Shown here: in pieces, positions 1-8,668 of the stretch
Layout of the letters: each line of letters begins with the position of its first letter
How positions within the stretch are numbered: the stretch's first letter is position 1
Assembly: GCA_046160725.1 (NCBI GenBank)
Contig: JBJXHB010000359.1
Coordinates: 1-16,375, forward strand
Direction of reading: 5' to 3'
DNA: 16,375 nucleotides
From: JBJXHB01 sp046160725
GTDB lineage: Bacteria > Pseudomonadota > Gammaproteobacteria > Burkholderiales > Burkholderiaceae_C
Made by a program: the position numbers and the translations under genes
The notes under the pieces: model-generated
What the model was told of the DNA's origin: nothing
Seen by the model: the letters and a program-made list of their open reading frames with translations, nothing else
The model's database searches: none

Positions 1-829
1 CCAGTGTCCCCGCCTGCTGCAGCCGCAGCAGGCAGTGCGGCGTCAGCTGCACCGCTCGCCGCATGACTTCCAAGGCGGACCCGAACTCGCCCTGCTCGAC
101 CAGGAGGCGGCCAAGCAGGTCACAGGCGTCGGCGCCGCCATTGCCGCTGTTGACCTGCGCATCGACCAGCCGCCTGGCGCCGCCTATGTCGCCGGCCGCC
201 CAGCGCGACCGGGCCACGCCCAGCTGGGCCCAGGGCTGCGGCTCGCGAGCCTGGATGTCCTCGAACAAGGCCCTCGCGGCGTCGGTATTCTGATCGCGCA
301 GCATCCACTCGGCGGCCAGACGGGCACAGAACAGGGCATAGGGCATGCGATCGCGCCAGCGTGTCAGGCAAAGCGCCTGCGCCTCGGCACCGCGTCCGCC
401 CTGCGCAGCGTCAAAGATGGGCTGCAGCGTGCGCTTTCGGCGGCGTGCCTCGGCCAGCCGCTCACCCAGGGCCGTGGCGGTGTAAGGGCGCACCAGCACG
501 CTGTCCAGGCCGCCTTCGGCAGCCTCGGTGATGCGGGCAAAGGTTGCCTCTGCCGTGATCAGGATGAAGACGGTGCCGTAAGGCATCAACTGCTCGCGAC
601 GCAATTCGTCGAGCAGTTCCTGGGCGGATCGACCCTTGGTGTCGAGATCGTCGTCGCACAGAACAATGTCGTATTCCTGGCGCTCCAGCATCAGCCGGGC
701 TTCGCTCAGCCGCGAGCTGGACCGCACGTCCTGCAGTCCCAGGTCGTGCAGCTGAGCCACCATCAGCGAGCGGGCGCCGGGATTGCCGGCGATCACCAAT
801 GCGCGTGCCTTGTATGCGTCTCGGTCCAT
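1..829 (-). CDS. Response regulator with degenerate CheY-like receiver and helical-repeat (TPR-like) C-terminus, 3' end cut by window edge
   Basis: An open frame runs from an ATG at 829 to the window edge without a stop (276 codons seen). Residues 10-125 read as a CheY-like receiver: beta-strand LVIAG at 11-15, phospho-acceptor D59 in DIVLCD, Thr92 in FILIT, and a VRP at 113-115 where receivers normally have KP. The acidic pair that binds Mg2+ is replaced by Ala14-Gly15, and the conserved lysine is Arg114, so phosphorylation may be weak or absent. Residues 135-270 are Ala/Leu/Arg-rich helices with TPR-like spacing (WAQLGVARSRWAAGD, ACDLLGRLLVEQGE). Receiver-plus-TPR proteins are known response regulators without a DNA-binding output and probably act by protein contacts. 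The upstream ATG at 851 is in another frame. No partner kinase is adjacent; dnaJ lies 134 bases upstream on the same strand. The fold is fairly sure, the role unknown. Confidence 0.78.
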   Translation of the reverse strand, partial: MDRDAYKARALVIAGNPGARSLMVAQLHDLGLQDVRSSSRLSEARLMLERQEYDIVLCDDDLDTKGRSAQELLDELRREQLMPYGTVFILITAEATFARITEAAEGGLDSVLVRPYTATALGERLAEARRRKRTLQPIFDAAQGGRGAEAQALCLTRWRDRMPYALFCARLAAEWMLRDQNTDAARALFEDIQAREPQPWAQLGVARSRWAAGDIGGARRLVDAQVNSGNGGADACDLLGRLLVEQGEFGSALEVMRRAVQLTPHCLLRLQQAGTL

Positions 830-963
830 GTCGTCCAGGGCCTGTCGACATGGGCGATTGCCGTCGATGGCTACAGACGGATATCGGCCGCCGGCACCTG
901 GGCTTGAGCGGTGGCGCGTCCTCCAGCCCGATCGGCGTCCAGCCGGGCCGGCCGGCGCGGGAC

Positions 964-2109
964 CTACTTGAACATGTCCCGGATGCGGTCGGTCCAGCTC
1001 TTGGCGTTGGGCGAATGGCGCTCGCCGCCCTTGCGGAAGGCGTCGTCCAACTCTTTCAGCAGCTTGCGCTGGTGTTCGGTCAGCTTGACCGGCGTCTCCA
1101 GCGACACATGGCAGTACAGGTCACCGGGGTAGCTGGAGCGCAAGCCCTTGATGCCCTTGCCGCGCAGGCGGAAAGTCTTGCCGTGCTGCGTACCCTCGGG
1201 CAACTCGATCTCGGCCTTGCCGCCCAGCGTGGGCACCTCGATCGCCCCGCCCAGCGCCGCGGTCGTCATGCCCACGGGCACCGTGCAATGCAGGTCATCG
1301 CCGTCACGCTCGAACAGGTCGTGCTGCTTGATCCGGATCTCGATGTAGAGGTCCCCGGCCGGCCCGCCGTTGGTGCCGGGCTCGCCGTTCCCGGCCGAGC
1401 GGATGCGCATGCCCTCGTTGATGCCGGCCGGTATCTTGACCTCCAGCGTCTTCTGCCGCTTGATCCGGCCGGCGCCGTTGCAGGTGGTGCAGGGCTCGGG
1501 AATGATGCGGCCGCTGCCCTGGCACTGCGGGCAGCCCTGCTGGATGCTGAAGAAGCCCTGGCGCATGTGCACGGTACCGGCGCCGTTGCAGGTGGTGCAG
1601 GTCTTGGCGCTGGTGCCGGTCTTGGCGCCGGAGCCGCCGCAGGTCTCGCAGTTGTCCCAGGTCGGAATGCGGATCTGGGCCTCCTTGCCCAATGCCGCCT
1701 CCTCCAGCGTGATGTCCATCGCGTAGGACAGGTCCGCGCCCTTGTAGACCTGCCGACCGCCGCCGCCGCGCCGCCCTTGGGCACCACCGAAGATGTCGCC
1801 GAAGATGTCGCCAAAGGCCTCGGCAAAGCCGCCGAAGCCCTCCGGACCGCCACGGCCCGCACCACCCATGTTGGGGTCGACGCCGGCATGGCCGAACTGG
1901 TCGTACGCGGCGCGCTTCTGCGCGTCCGAGAGCATCTCGTAGGCCTCCTTGGCCTCCTTGAACCGCTCCTCGGCCTTGGCCGCGTCGTCACCCTGGTTGC
2001 GGTCAGGGTGGTGCTTCATGGCCAGCTTGCGGTAGGCCTTCTTGATGTCGTCCTCGGTGGCGTTCTTGGGTACGCCGAGGACGTCGTAGTAGTCACGCTT
2101 GGTGGCCAT
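964..2109 (-). CDS. dnaJ: Chaperone protein DnaJ (Hsp40)
   Basis: DnaJ is the co-chaperone that delivers unfolded clients to DnaK and stimulates its ATPase in the cytoplasm. The 381-residue protein has the full type I layout: a J domain (residues 5-70) with HPD at 34-36, a Gly/Phe-rich linker (about 74-120), and a zinc-binding region with four CxxCxGxG repeats (Cys154/157, 171/174, 193/196, 207/210). The C-terminal substrate-binding domains follow. The start at 2109 is preceded by GAGAAG at a fair distance and gives the family N-terminus MATKRDYYDVLGV; the in-frame extension upstream adds nothing conserved. It lies 97 bases after dnaK on the same strand, with two strong stem-loops in the gap and no visible promoter, so it is probably transcribed with dnaK. 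Length is typical. Confidence 0.98.
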   Translation of the reverse strand: MATKRDYYDVLGVPKNATEDDIKKAYRKLAMKHHPDRNQGDDAAKAEERFKEAKEAYEMLSDAQKRAAYDQFGHAGVDPNMGGAGRGGPEGFGGFAEAFGDIFGDIFGGAQGRRGGGGRQVYKGADLSYAMDITLEEAALGKEAQIRIPTWDNCETCGGSGAKTGTSAKTCTTCNGAGTVHMRQGFFSIQQGCPQCQGSGRIIPEPCTTCNGAGRIKRQKTLEVKIPAGINEGMRIRSAGNGEPGTNGGPAGDLYIEIRIKQHDLFERDGDDLHCTVPVGMTTAALGGAIEVPTLGGKAEIELPEGTQHGKTFRLRGKGIKGLRSSYPGDLYCHVSLETPVKLTEHQRKLLKELDDAFRKGGERHSPNAKSWTDRIRDMFK

Positions 2110-2147
2110 GGGCTTCTCGTGGCGGGTCAATGGCAAACGCCGCGCCG

Positions 2148-2164
2148 CGCTGCCGCAGGCAGCG
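2148..2164 (-). other. Stem-loop in the dnaK-dnaJ intergenic region (dnaJ-proximal)
   Basis: A perfect 7-bp inverted repeat (CGCTGCC / GGCAGCG) with a 3-base loop lies about 40 bases before the dnaJ start. No T-run follows it on the transcribed strand, so it is not a classical terminator. It may modulate read-through or mRNA processing between dnaK and dnaJ. In GC-rich DNA a stem of this length could also arise by chance. Confidence 0.4.
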
Positions 2165-2181
2165 GCAACACGGGCGCGGCG

Positions 2182-2200
2182 GCGGAGCTTGCGGCTCCGC
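2182..2200 (-). other. Stem-loop just after the dnaK stop codon
   Basis: A perfect 7-bp inverted repeat (GCGGAGC / GCTCCGC) with a 5-base loop begins seven bases beyond the dnaK stop codon (2207-2209). It lacks a T-tract. Its place after the highly expressed dnaK gene suits a 3'-end stabilising hairpin or partial attenuator that would keep DnaJ levels below DnaK levels. That role is inferred. Confidence 0.45.
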
Positions 2201-2206
2201 GGCGCA

Positions 2207-4162
<1,956 letters not shown>

Positions 4163-4203
4163 GGTTCGAATGCTCCTGAAGCGATGGATGACGGTTGTCT
4201 GGG

Positions 4204-4231
4204 ATGTGTGGCCGGCGACCGGGCTTTCAAG
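4204..4231 (-). promoter_or_regulatory. Candidate sigma-32 (heat-shock) promoter of dnaK
   Basis: On the minus strand a perfect CTTGAAA -35 element (4231-4225) is followed after 13 bases by CCACACAT (4211-4204), which matches five of eight positions of the E. coli sigma-32 -10 consensus CCCCATnT. The predicted transcript start near 4197 would give a leader of about 35 bases carrying the AGGAG ribosome-binding site. The -35 match and the location before dnaK are the strong points; the -10 is imperfect. Confidence 0.7.
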
Positions 4232-4252
4232 GCCGCGGGCACGGGTCTTGCA

Positions 4253-4816
4253 TTACTTCGGTGCGGAGACCGTGACCAGAGCCGGACGCAGCACGCGATC
4301 GGCGATCAGGTAGCCCTTCTGCAGCACGCTGACCACGGTGTTGGCCTCCTGCGTCGACGGCACCATGCTCACGGCCTGGTGCTGATGCGGGTCGAACCTC
4401 GTGCCCACCGGCGGGGCGACCTCGATGACCCGGTTGCGCTCCAACGCGGCCGACAGCAGGCGCAACGTGGCCTGCACACCCTCCAGCGGCTTGTCGGGCG
4501 CGCTGGCGCCGACCGTCAGCGCAGCCTCCAGGCTGTCCTTGACCGGCAGCAGGCTCTCGGCAAAGGACTCCACAGCGAACTTGCGCGCCTTGGCGATGTC
4601 CTCATCGGCCCGGCGGCGGGCATTCTCGGCCTCGGCCTTGGCCCGCAGGTAGGCATCCGACACCTCGACATGCCGGAGTTCCAGCTCGGCCAGGCGTTGC
4701 TCGGCGGACACCATTGATGCGGGGTCGTCCGCCGTCGATGGATCGGGGGCAGCCGTTTGGCCAGGCATCTGGCCGGCATTGGCTGGCGGCATGGGGGAGT
4801 TCTCCGGTGAGGTCAT
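4253..4816 (-). CDS. grpE: Nucleotide exchange factor GrpE
   Basis: GrpE releases ADP from DnaK and resets the Hsp70 cycle. This 187-residue version has a disordered Pro/Ala-rich N-terminus (about 1-40), the long dimerisation coiled coil (about 43-100, including LRAKAEAENARRRADEDI and KFAVESFAESLLPVKDSLE), and the C-terminal beta-wing (about 135-185) with the family signature FDPHQHQAV and VLQKGYLIADRVLRPA. The start is uncertain: ATG at 4816 has little Shine-Dalgarno sequence, whereas ATG at 4792 (residue 9) has GGAG nine bases upstream and would give 179 residues. Both keep the whole conserved part. It is the first gene of the grpE-dnaK-dnaJ block and has its own sigma-32 promoter. Confidence 0.97.
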   Translation of the reverse strand: MTSPENSPMPPANAGQMPGQTAAPDPSTADDPASMVSAEQRLAELELRHVEVSDAYLRAKAEAENARRRADEDIAKARKFAVESFAESLLPVKDSLEAALTVGASAPDKPLEGVQATLRLLSAALERNRVIEVAPPVGTRFDPHQHQAVSMVPSTQEANTVVSVLQKGYLIADRVLRPALVTVSAPK

Positions 4817-4889
4817 GGCAGGTCCGAGCAGACGGTGATGACGGATGGGGCAGGGCTGGCGACCGGTGAAGTCGCCTGCAACCGGCGGC

Positions 4890-4917
4890 ATCTGGGGGCG
4901 ACCAGCCGGTGTTCAAG
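4890..4917 (-). promoter_or_regulatory. Candidate sigma-32 (heat-shock) promoter of grpE
   Basis: On the minus strand CTTGAA (4917-4912) is followed after 14 bases by CCCCAGAT (4897-4890), seven of eight positions of the sigma-32 -10 consensus CCCCATnT. Spacing is in the normal range. It lies about 70-100 bases before the grpE start codon, giving a predicted leader of about 65 bases. This is the best promoter match in the window. Confidence 0.8.
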
Positions 4918-4920
4918 ACC

Positions 4921-4942
4921 CGGCCGTTGCTGCAAACGGCCG
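4921..4942 (-). terminator. Stem-loop after hslR, abutting the grpE promoter
   Basis: A perfect 8-bp stem (CGGCCGTT / AACGGCCG) with a 6-base loop lies 15 bases after the hslR stop codon and ends three bases before the -35 element of the grpE heat-shock promoter. No real T-run follows, so termination would be weak or factor-dependent. Its position suggests it separates the tctD-tctE-hslR transcript from the heat-shock operon. Confidence 0.55.
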
Positions 4943-4956
4943 CGGCATGGCTGATG

Positions 4957-5391
4957 TCAGATGTCGTCCCAGCGGGCAGACCAGCGGTCCCAGGCCGGCG
5001 CCTGCCCGGTCTGCCGGTCAAGGTCGCGTCGGTCGCGCTTGGTCGGGCGGCCCTGGGTCAGGCCGAGCGCCGGCTCCGGGGCCAGGCGCCGCTGTTCCTT
5101 CCAGGCCTGCTGGGCGGCCAGACTGGTGGGCGTGTCCCGCAGCAGCAGCGCCGCCATCGGTGCCGGCCCGCGCGTCGGGCTCAGGCCCAGGACTTCAACC
5201 TCGCGCGTCCAGCCCTCCTGGCGCAAGGCCAGGACGTCGCCGCGCCGCAGGTCTCGGCCGGGCTTGGCCGGATGACCATTGACCAGCACGCGTCCGCGGT
5301 CGACCGCCTCGGCGGCCAGGCCGCGAGTCTTGAACAGGCGCGCCGACCACAACCACTTGTCCAGGCGCATGGCCTCTGGAGATGTGCTCAC
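4957..5391 (-). CDS. hslR: Heat shock protein 15 (Hsp15), S4-domain RNA-binding protein
   Basis: Hsp15 binds free 50S ribosomal subunits that still carry a nascent chain with tRNA, and helps to rescue them after heat shock. The 144-residue protein has the S4 RNA-binding domain at about 7-70 (MRLDKWLWSARLFKTRGLA, GRVLVNGHPAKPGRDLRRGD) and the family's basic C-terminus, with RPTKRDRRDLDR near the end. I chose the GTG at 5391 because it overlaps the tctE stop codon as GTGA, which suggests translational coupling, and leaves a 7-residue lead close to that of E. coli Hsp15 (133 residues). ATG at 5370 (137 residues) and ATG at 5421 are alternatives. It is odd as the tail of a carboxylate-sensing operon; its more natural partner, grpE, follows after 140 bases. 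Confidence 0.93.
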   Translation of the reverse strand: MSTSPEAMRLDKWLWSARLFKTRGLAAEAVDRGRVLVNGHPAKPGRDLRRGDVLALRQEGWTREVEVLGLSPTRGPAPMAALLLRDTPTSLAAQQAWKEQRRLAPEPALGLTQGRPTKRDRRDLDRQTGQAPAWDRWSARWDDI

Positions 5392-6809
5392 AGCGAAGGA
5401 TTTTCCGCCAATGGCAGCCACACCACGGCATCCAGCCCGGCGATGCCTTCGGGCCCGGACCGGTTGTTCAGCTCGATCCGTCCACCCAGCGACGCCACGA
5501 TCTCCTGGCAGATGGCCAGGCCCAGGCCGCTGCCACCGGTGGACGACGATGCGGCGAACGGCTGGAACAGGTCCTTGCGTCGGTCGTCCGCGATGCCGGG
5601 GCCGGCGTCGGCCACGGTCAGTCGGGCCTGGCCGTCAACGGGCCGTACATCGACGTTCAGCAGGCCCGATGGTCGACTGGCGCGGATGGCGTTGTGCAGC
5701 AGGTTGCGCGCCAGCTCGCGCAGCCCCCACTCGTGGCCTTGCACCACAGTAGCGGCGGTCTCGATACCGAAGTCCAGCCCCCGCTGCGCCGCCAAGGGCG
5801 CCACATCCAGCGCGACGCCGCGCACCACAGCGGCCAGATCCATCGGCTGTGGATTGCCTTGCTGACGCAACTGCTCGACCTTGGCCAGGGCCAGCATCTG
5901 GTTGGCCAGCAATGTGGCGCGATCGACGGTGCCTTCGATGTCGGCCAGCGCCTGTGGCGCCGGTAGATCGCCGCGGCGTGCGGACTGGACCTGCGTTTTC
6001 AGTACCGCCAGTGGCGTGCGCAACTGGTGCGACGTGTCCCGGATGAAGCGTTTCTGGTGCGCCAGCAGGTCCGACAGCCGCTGCATCAGCTGGTTGGTTG
6101 CCTCCAGCAGCGGCCGCATCTCGGCCGGGGCGCTGTCGGCGGGCAGCGGCGTCAGGTCGTTCTCGGCCCGCGCATGCATGGCCTGGCTGAGTTGCAGCAC
6201 TGGCCGCGTGGCGCGCCGGATCACCCAGGCCACCACCAGCGCCAATGCCACCACCAGTGCCGCCTGGCGCCAAAGGGTGTCACGCAGAATCTGCTGCGCC
6301 AGCACCCGGCGCAGCTCAAGGGTCTCGGCGACCTGGATCACCGCCATGCCTTGTCCATGCAGGCTGGCCACCGGCTGCTGCAGCACCGCCATGCGCACCG
6401 GCTCGCCGCGGTAGTGGTCCTCGTAGAAATGGACCAGTGCCGCATAGGGGCCGCGTCGCGAATCGTCCGGCCGGGGCGGCGGCATGTCGCCGAATCCCGA
6501 CACCATCTCGCCGTTGAAGCCGATCACTCGGTAGTACAGGCGGCTGCGGTTGTCCGCCTCGAAGGGCTCCAGGGCGGCATAGGTCAGGCTGGCGGTCAGC
6601 CGTGGCTGGCCGTCGGCCGGCTCCACGTCGAGCAGTTCACCAATGGATTTGGCGGTGGCCAGCAGGGTTCGGTCATAGGCGGTGTCGGCCGCCGCCAGGG
6701 TTTGGCGGTACAGGCTGGCGGTGTCGAACACCACGAACAGCAAAACCGGCAAGCCGATGCCCACCATCAGGGTGCGGCGCAGCGAGCTGCCGCCGGGCAT
6801 GCCCGTCAT
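5388..6809 (-). CDS. tctE: TctE-type sensor histidine kinase
   Basis: This is an inner-membrane sensor kinase, probably detecting a tricarboxylate or related acid and phosphorylating TctD. The 473-residue protein has TM1 at about 14-33, a periplasmic domain (about 35-178) of the kind found in TctE/QseC-like kinases, TM2 at about 180-198, and a HAMP-like linker. The HisKA domain has the H-box RDTSHQLRTPLAVLK with phospho-acceptor His261. The ATPase domain shows the N-box (RNLLHNAIRAS, 368-378), the G1 box (DAGPGIAD, 401-408) and the G2 box (GGSGLGLAI, 425-433). The start at 6809 is chosen because GGAGG lies eight bases upstream; the ATG at 6815 is too close to it. It sits 82 bases after tctD and overlaps hslR by four bases. 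The ligand is inferred from the neighbouring transporter. Confidence 0.9.
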   Translation of the reverse strand: MTGMPGGSSLRRTLMVGIGLPVLLFVVFDTASLYRQTLAAADTAYDRTLLATAKSIGELLDVEPADGQPRLTASLTYAALEPFEADNRSRLYYRVIGFNGEMVSGFGDMPPPRPDDSRRGPYAALVHFYEDHYRGEPVRMAVLQQPVASLHGQGMAVIQVAETLELRRVLAQQILRDTLWRQAALVVALALVVAWVIRRATRPVLQLSQAMHARAENDLTPLPADSAPAEMRPLLEATNQLMQRLSDLLAHQKRFIRDTSHQLRTPLAVLKTQVQSARRGDLPAPQALADIEGTVDRATLLANQMLALAKVEQLRQQGNPQPMDLAAVVRGVALDVAPLAAQRGLDFGIETAATVVQGHEWGLRELARNLLHNAIRASRPSGLLNVDVRPVDGQARLTVADAGPGIADDRRKDLFQPFAASSSTGGSGLGLAICQEIVASLGGRIELNNRSGPEGIAGLDAVVWLPLAENPSL

Positions 6810-6891
6810 GGCCATGGCCTCCACGCTGGGCCGACACCGCACCGTCTGCGTCCACCTGGCCCGCTCAGGTTGATGACCCGGCAGGGCAGGC

Positions 6892-7563
6892 TCATGACAG
6901 TGACCGCAGCAGGTAGCCCAGTCCCCGCAGCGTGACCAGTTCCGTGCCGGAGCCGCCCAGCTTGCGTCGCAGACGGTAGGCCACGACCTCCAGCGCCTGC
7001 GGTTGGGCATCGGTTGCATCGCTGAATACCTGCTCGAACAGGCGCTCCTTGGCGACCGCCTTGCCGCCCTGGGCCAGCAGCGCCTTCAACAGGGCCGACT
7101 CGCGCGGGCTGAGCTCCATGGGCGTGCCGGCGCTGCTGACGGCACCGCTGGGCTCGACCCGCAGATGCCCCAGCGCGGTCGCCAGGCCTTCAGCCGCGCC
7201 ACCGGCGGTCCGCCGGGCCAGCGCCCGGACCCGGGCCTCGACTTCGTCCAGGTCGAAGGGCTTGGCGAGGTAGTCGTCGGCGCCCAGGTTCAGTCCCAGT
7301 ACGCGGTCACCGACCGTGCCGCGTGCCGTCAGGATCAACACTGGCGCGGCCATGCCCTCCGCCCGGGCCCGACGCAGGATTTCCAGGCCGTCCAGGCCGG
7401 GCAGGGTGAGGTCCAGCAGGACGACATCGGGCACGCCGGCGCGCCAGCGCTCCAGCGCCCGGTTGCCGTCGGCGCAACTGGCCACCTGCATGCCGGCATG
7501 GCGCAGCGCGCGCTCCAGGGTCGGCCTCAGCGCCTCATCGTCCTCGATCAGCAGCACCTTCAC
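6892..7563 (-). CDS. tctD: TctD-type response regulator (OmpR/PhoB family)
   Basis: This is a cytoplasmic DNA-binding regulator, partner of TctE, expected to activate the divergent tctCBA operon. With the GTG start at 7563 it has 223 residues, the usual length. The receiver (1-115) has the acidic pair D8-D9, phospho-acceptor D51 in VVLLD, Thr79 and Lys101 (KPF). The C-terminal winged helix (about 130-223) shows the OmpR-family pattern LSPRESALLKALL and the recognition part AQPQALEVVAYRLRRKL, then VTLRGLGYLL. The start is uncertain: GTG at 7563 fits the family N-terminus VKVLLIEDD but lacks a clear Shine-Dalgarno; ATG at 7608 has AGGGG only two bases upstream and would add 15 residues. Direct repeats 60 bases away in the shared intergenic region may be its binding site. 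Confidence 0.9.
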   Translation of the reverse strand: MKVLLIEDDEALRPTLERALRHAGMQVASCADGNRALERWRAGVPDVVLLDLTLPGLDGLEILRRARAEGMAAPVLILTARGTVGDRVLGLNLGADDYLAKPFDLDEVEARVRALARRTAGGAAEGLATALGHLRVEPSGAVSSAGTPMELSPRESALLKALLAQGGKAVAKERLFEQVFSDATDAQPQALEVVAYRLRRKLGGSGTELVTLRGLGYLLRSLS

Positions 7564-7624
7564 GGGCTGCAGTTTGCGCGCGCCCTGGCCGGCTTGGCGT
7601 CTCCGCATTTCCCCTAGTGCGGCG

Positions 7625-7642
7625 GACAGCCGATTGACAGCC
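7625..7642 (+). promoter_or_regulatory. Candidate operator: two 7-bp direct repeats, 11 bp apart
   Basis: GACAGCC occurs at 7625-7631 and again at 7636-7642, a 7+4+7 layout typical of OmpR/PhoB-family binding sites. It lies between tctD and tctC and overlaps a TTGACA hexamer (7634-7639) that lacks a good -10 at normal spacing, as expected of an activator-dependent promoter. Read on the minus strand (7640-7623) it also resembles a Pho box, so PhoB is an alternative binder to TctD. Confidence 0.5.
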
Positions 7643-7646
7643 AAGC

Positions 7647-7661
7647 GGCGCAACATGCGCC
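7647..7661. repeat. Perfect 6-bp inverted repeat in the tctD-tctC intergenic region
   Basis: GGCGCA and TGCGCC are separated by three bases, directly downstream (towards tctC) of the GACAGCC repeats. It could be a regulator half-site pair or a hairpin in the tctC leader. The function is unknown and a chance origin is possible. Confidence 0.35.
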
Positions 7662-7705
7662 ACCGTCATCCACCATCCGGCCATCGTGCCGTGGAGTCCA
7701 CCACC

Positions 7706-8662
7706 ATGCGTCGAGACGACTTCCTCAAGGGGCTGGCAGCCCTCGCGTCCCTGTCCACCTTGCCGCTGTCGGCCCAGGCCAGCGTCGCGCTGAAGATGAT
7801 GATCCCGGCCAACCCGGGCGGCGGCTGGGACACCACCGGCCGGGCCCTGGGCAAGGCGCTGCAGGAGGCTGGCGTGACCTCGGTCAGCTTCGAGAACAAG
7901 GGCGGCGCCGCTGGTGCCATAGGCCTGGCGCAGTTCGTCAACGCCGCCAAGGGCGACGGCAACGCGCTGATGGTCATGGGCGCGGTCATGCTGGGCGGCA
8001 TCATCACCGGCAAGCCGCCGGTCAGCCTGAGCCAGGCCACACCGCTGGCGCGCCTGACCAGCGAGTACAACGTCTTCGTTCTGCCGGCCTCGTCGCCGCT
8101 CAAGACGATGAAGGATGTCGTCGAGCAACTCAAGAAGGACCCCGGCAGCGTCAAGTGGGGCGGCGGCTCGCGTGGGTCCACCGAGCACATCGCAGCCGCG
8201 ATGATCGCCCGCGAGGTGGGTGTCGACGCGTCCAAGATCAACTATGTGCCGTTCCGGGGCGGCGGTGAGGCCACGGCCGCGATCCTGGGTGGCAATGTCA
8301 CCGTCGGCGGCAGTGGCTACAGCGAATTCCAGCAGTACATCGAGTCCGGCAAGATGCGCGCGATTGCCGTCACGTCAGCCGCTCGCCTGAAGGGCGTCAA
8401 TGTACCGACGCTGAAGGAGCAGGGCATCAACGTCGAGATCGGGAACTGGCGCGGCGTCTACGGCGGCCCGGGCATCACGCCGGCGCAGCGCAAGGCGCTG
8501 ACCGACATGCTGCTGAAGGCCGTCAAGACCAAGAGCTGGGCCGAAGCGATGGACAAGAACGGCTGGACGCCGGCCGTGATGACCGGCGCCGAGTTCGACG
8601 ACTTTGTTGATCGCGAGTTCGCGAGCCTGCGCGCCACCATGGTCAAGGCCGGAATGATCTGA
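7706..8662 (+). CDS. tctC: TctC/Bug-family tricarboxylate-binding periplasmic protein
   Basis: This is the periplasmic solute-binding component of a tripartite tricarboxylate transporter; family members bind citrate and other carboxylates. The 318-residue protein starts with a signal peptide, MRRDDFLKGLAALASLSTLP, with likely cleavage after Ala25 (AQA). Bug-family hallmarks follow: MIPANPGGGWDTTGRAL near the mature N-terminus, NKGGAAGAIG, and the second ligand-loop region INYVPFRGGGEATAAILGG. The start at 7706 has GGAG nine bases upstream; an in-frame ATG at 7655 lies inside the inverted repeat and would spoil the signal peptide. The N-terminus resembles a twin-arginine signal but has one residue too many between RR and FLK. 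It is the first gene of tctCBA, divergent from tctDE; a 64-base gap with a stem-loop separates it from tctB. Confidence 0.94.
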   Translation: MRRDDFLKGLAALASLSTLPLSAQASVALKMMIPANPGGGWDTTGRALGKALQEAGVTSVSFENKGGAAGAIGLAQFVNAAKGDGNALMVMGAVMLGGIITGKPPVSLSQATPLARLTSEYNVFVLPASSPLKTMKDVVEQLKKDPGSVKWGGGSRGSTEHIAAAMIAREVGVDASKINYVPFRGGGEATAAILGGNVTVGGSGYSEFQQYIESGKMRAIAVTSAARLKGVNVPTLKEQGINVEIGNWRGVYGGPGITPAQRKALTDMLLKAVKTKSWAEAMDKNGWTPAVMTGAEFDDFVDREFASLRATMVKAGMI

Positions 8663-8668
8663 TCGATC

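Noticed and set aside
13..32. Perfect 8-bp hairpin (CCTGCTGC / GCAGCAGG) near the window start
   Set aside because: It lies inside the coding frame of the response regulator and follows from its Leu/Gln codons; no regulatory role is suggested.
830..963. Search for a promoter or terminator between dnaJ and the response regulator gene
   Set aside because: Only GC-rich short palindromes were seen, without a T-run, sigma-32 element or clear -35/-10 pair.
7634..7662. TTGACA as a plain sigma-70 promoter for tctC
   Set aside because: No acceptable -10 hexamer exists 16-18 bases downstream; it was kept only as part of the candidate operator.
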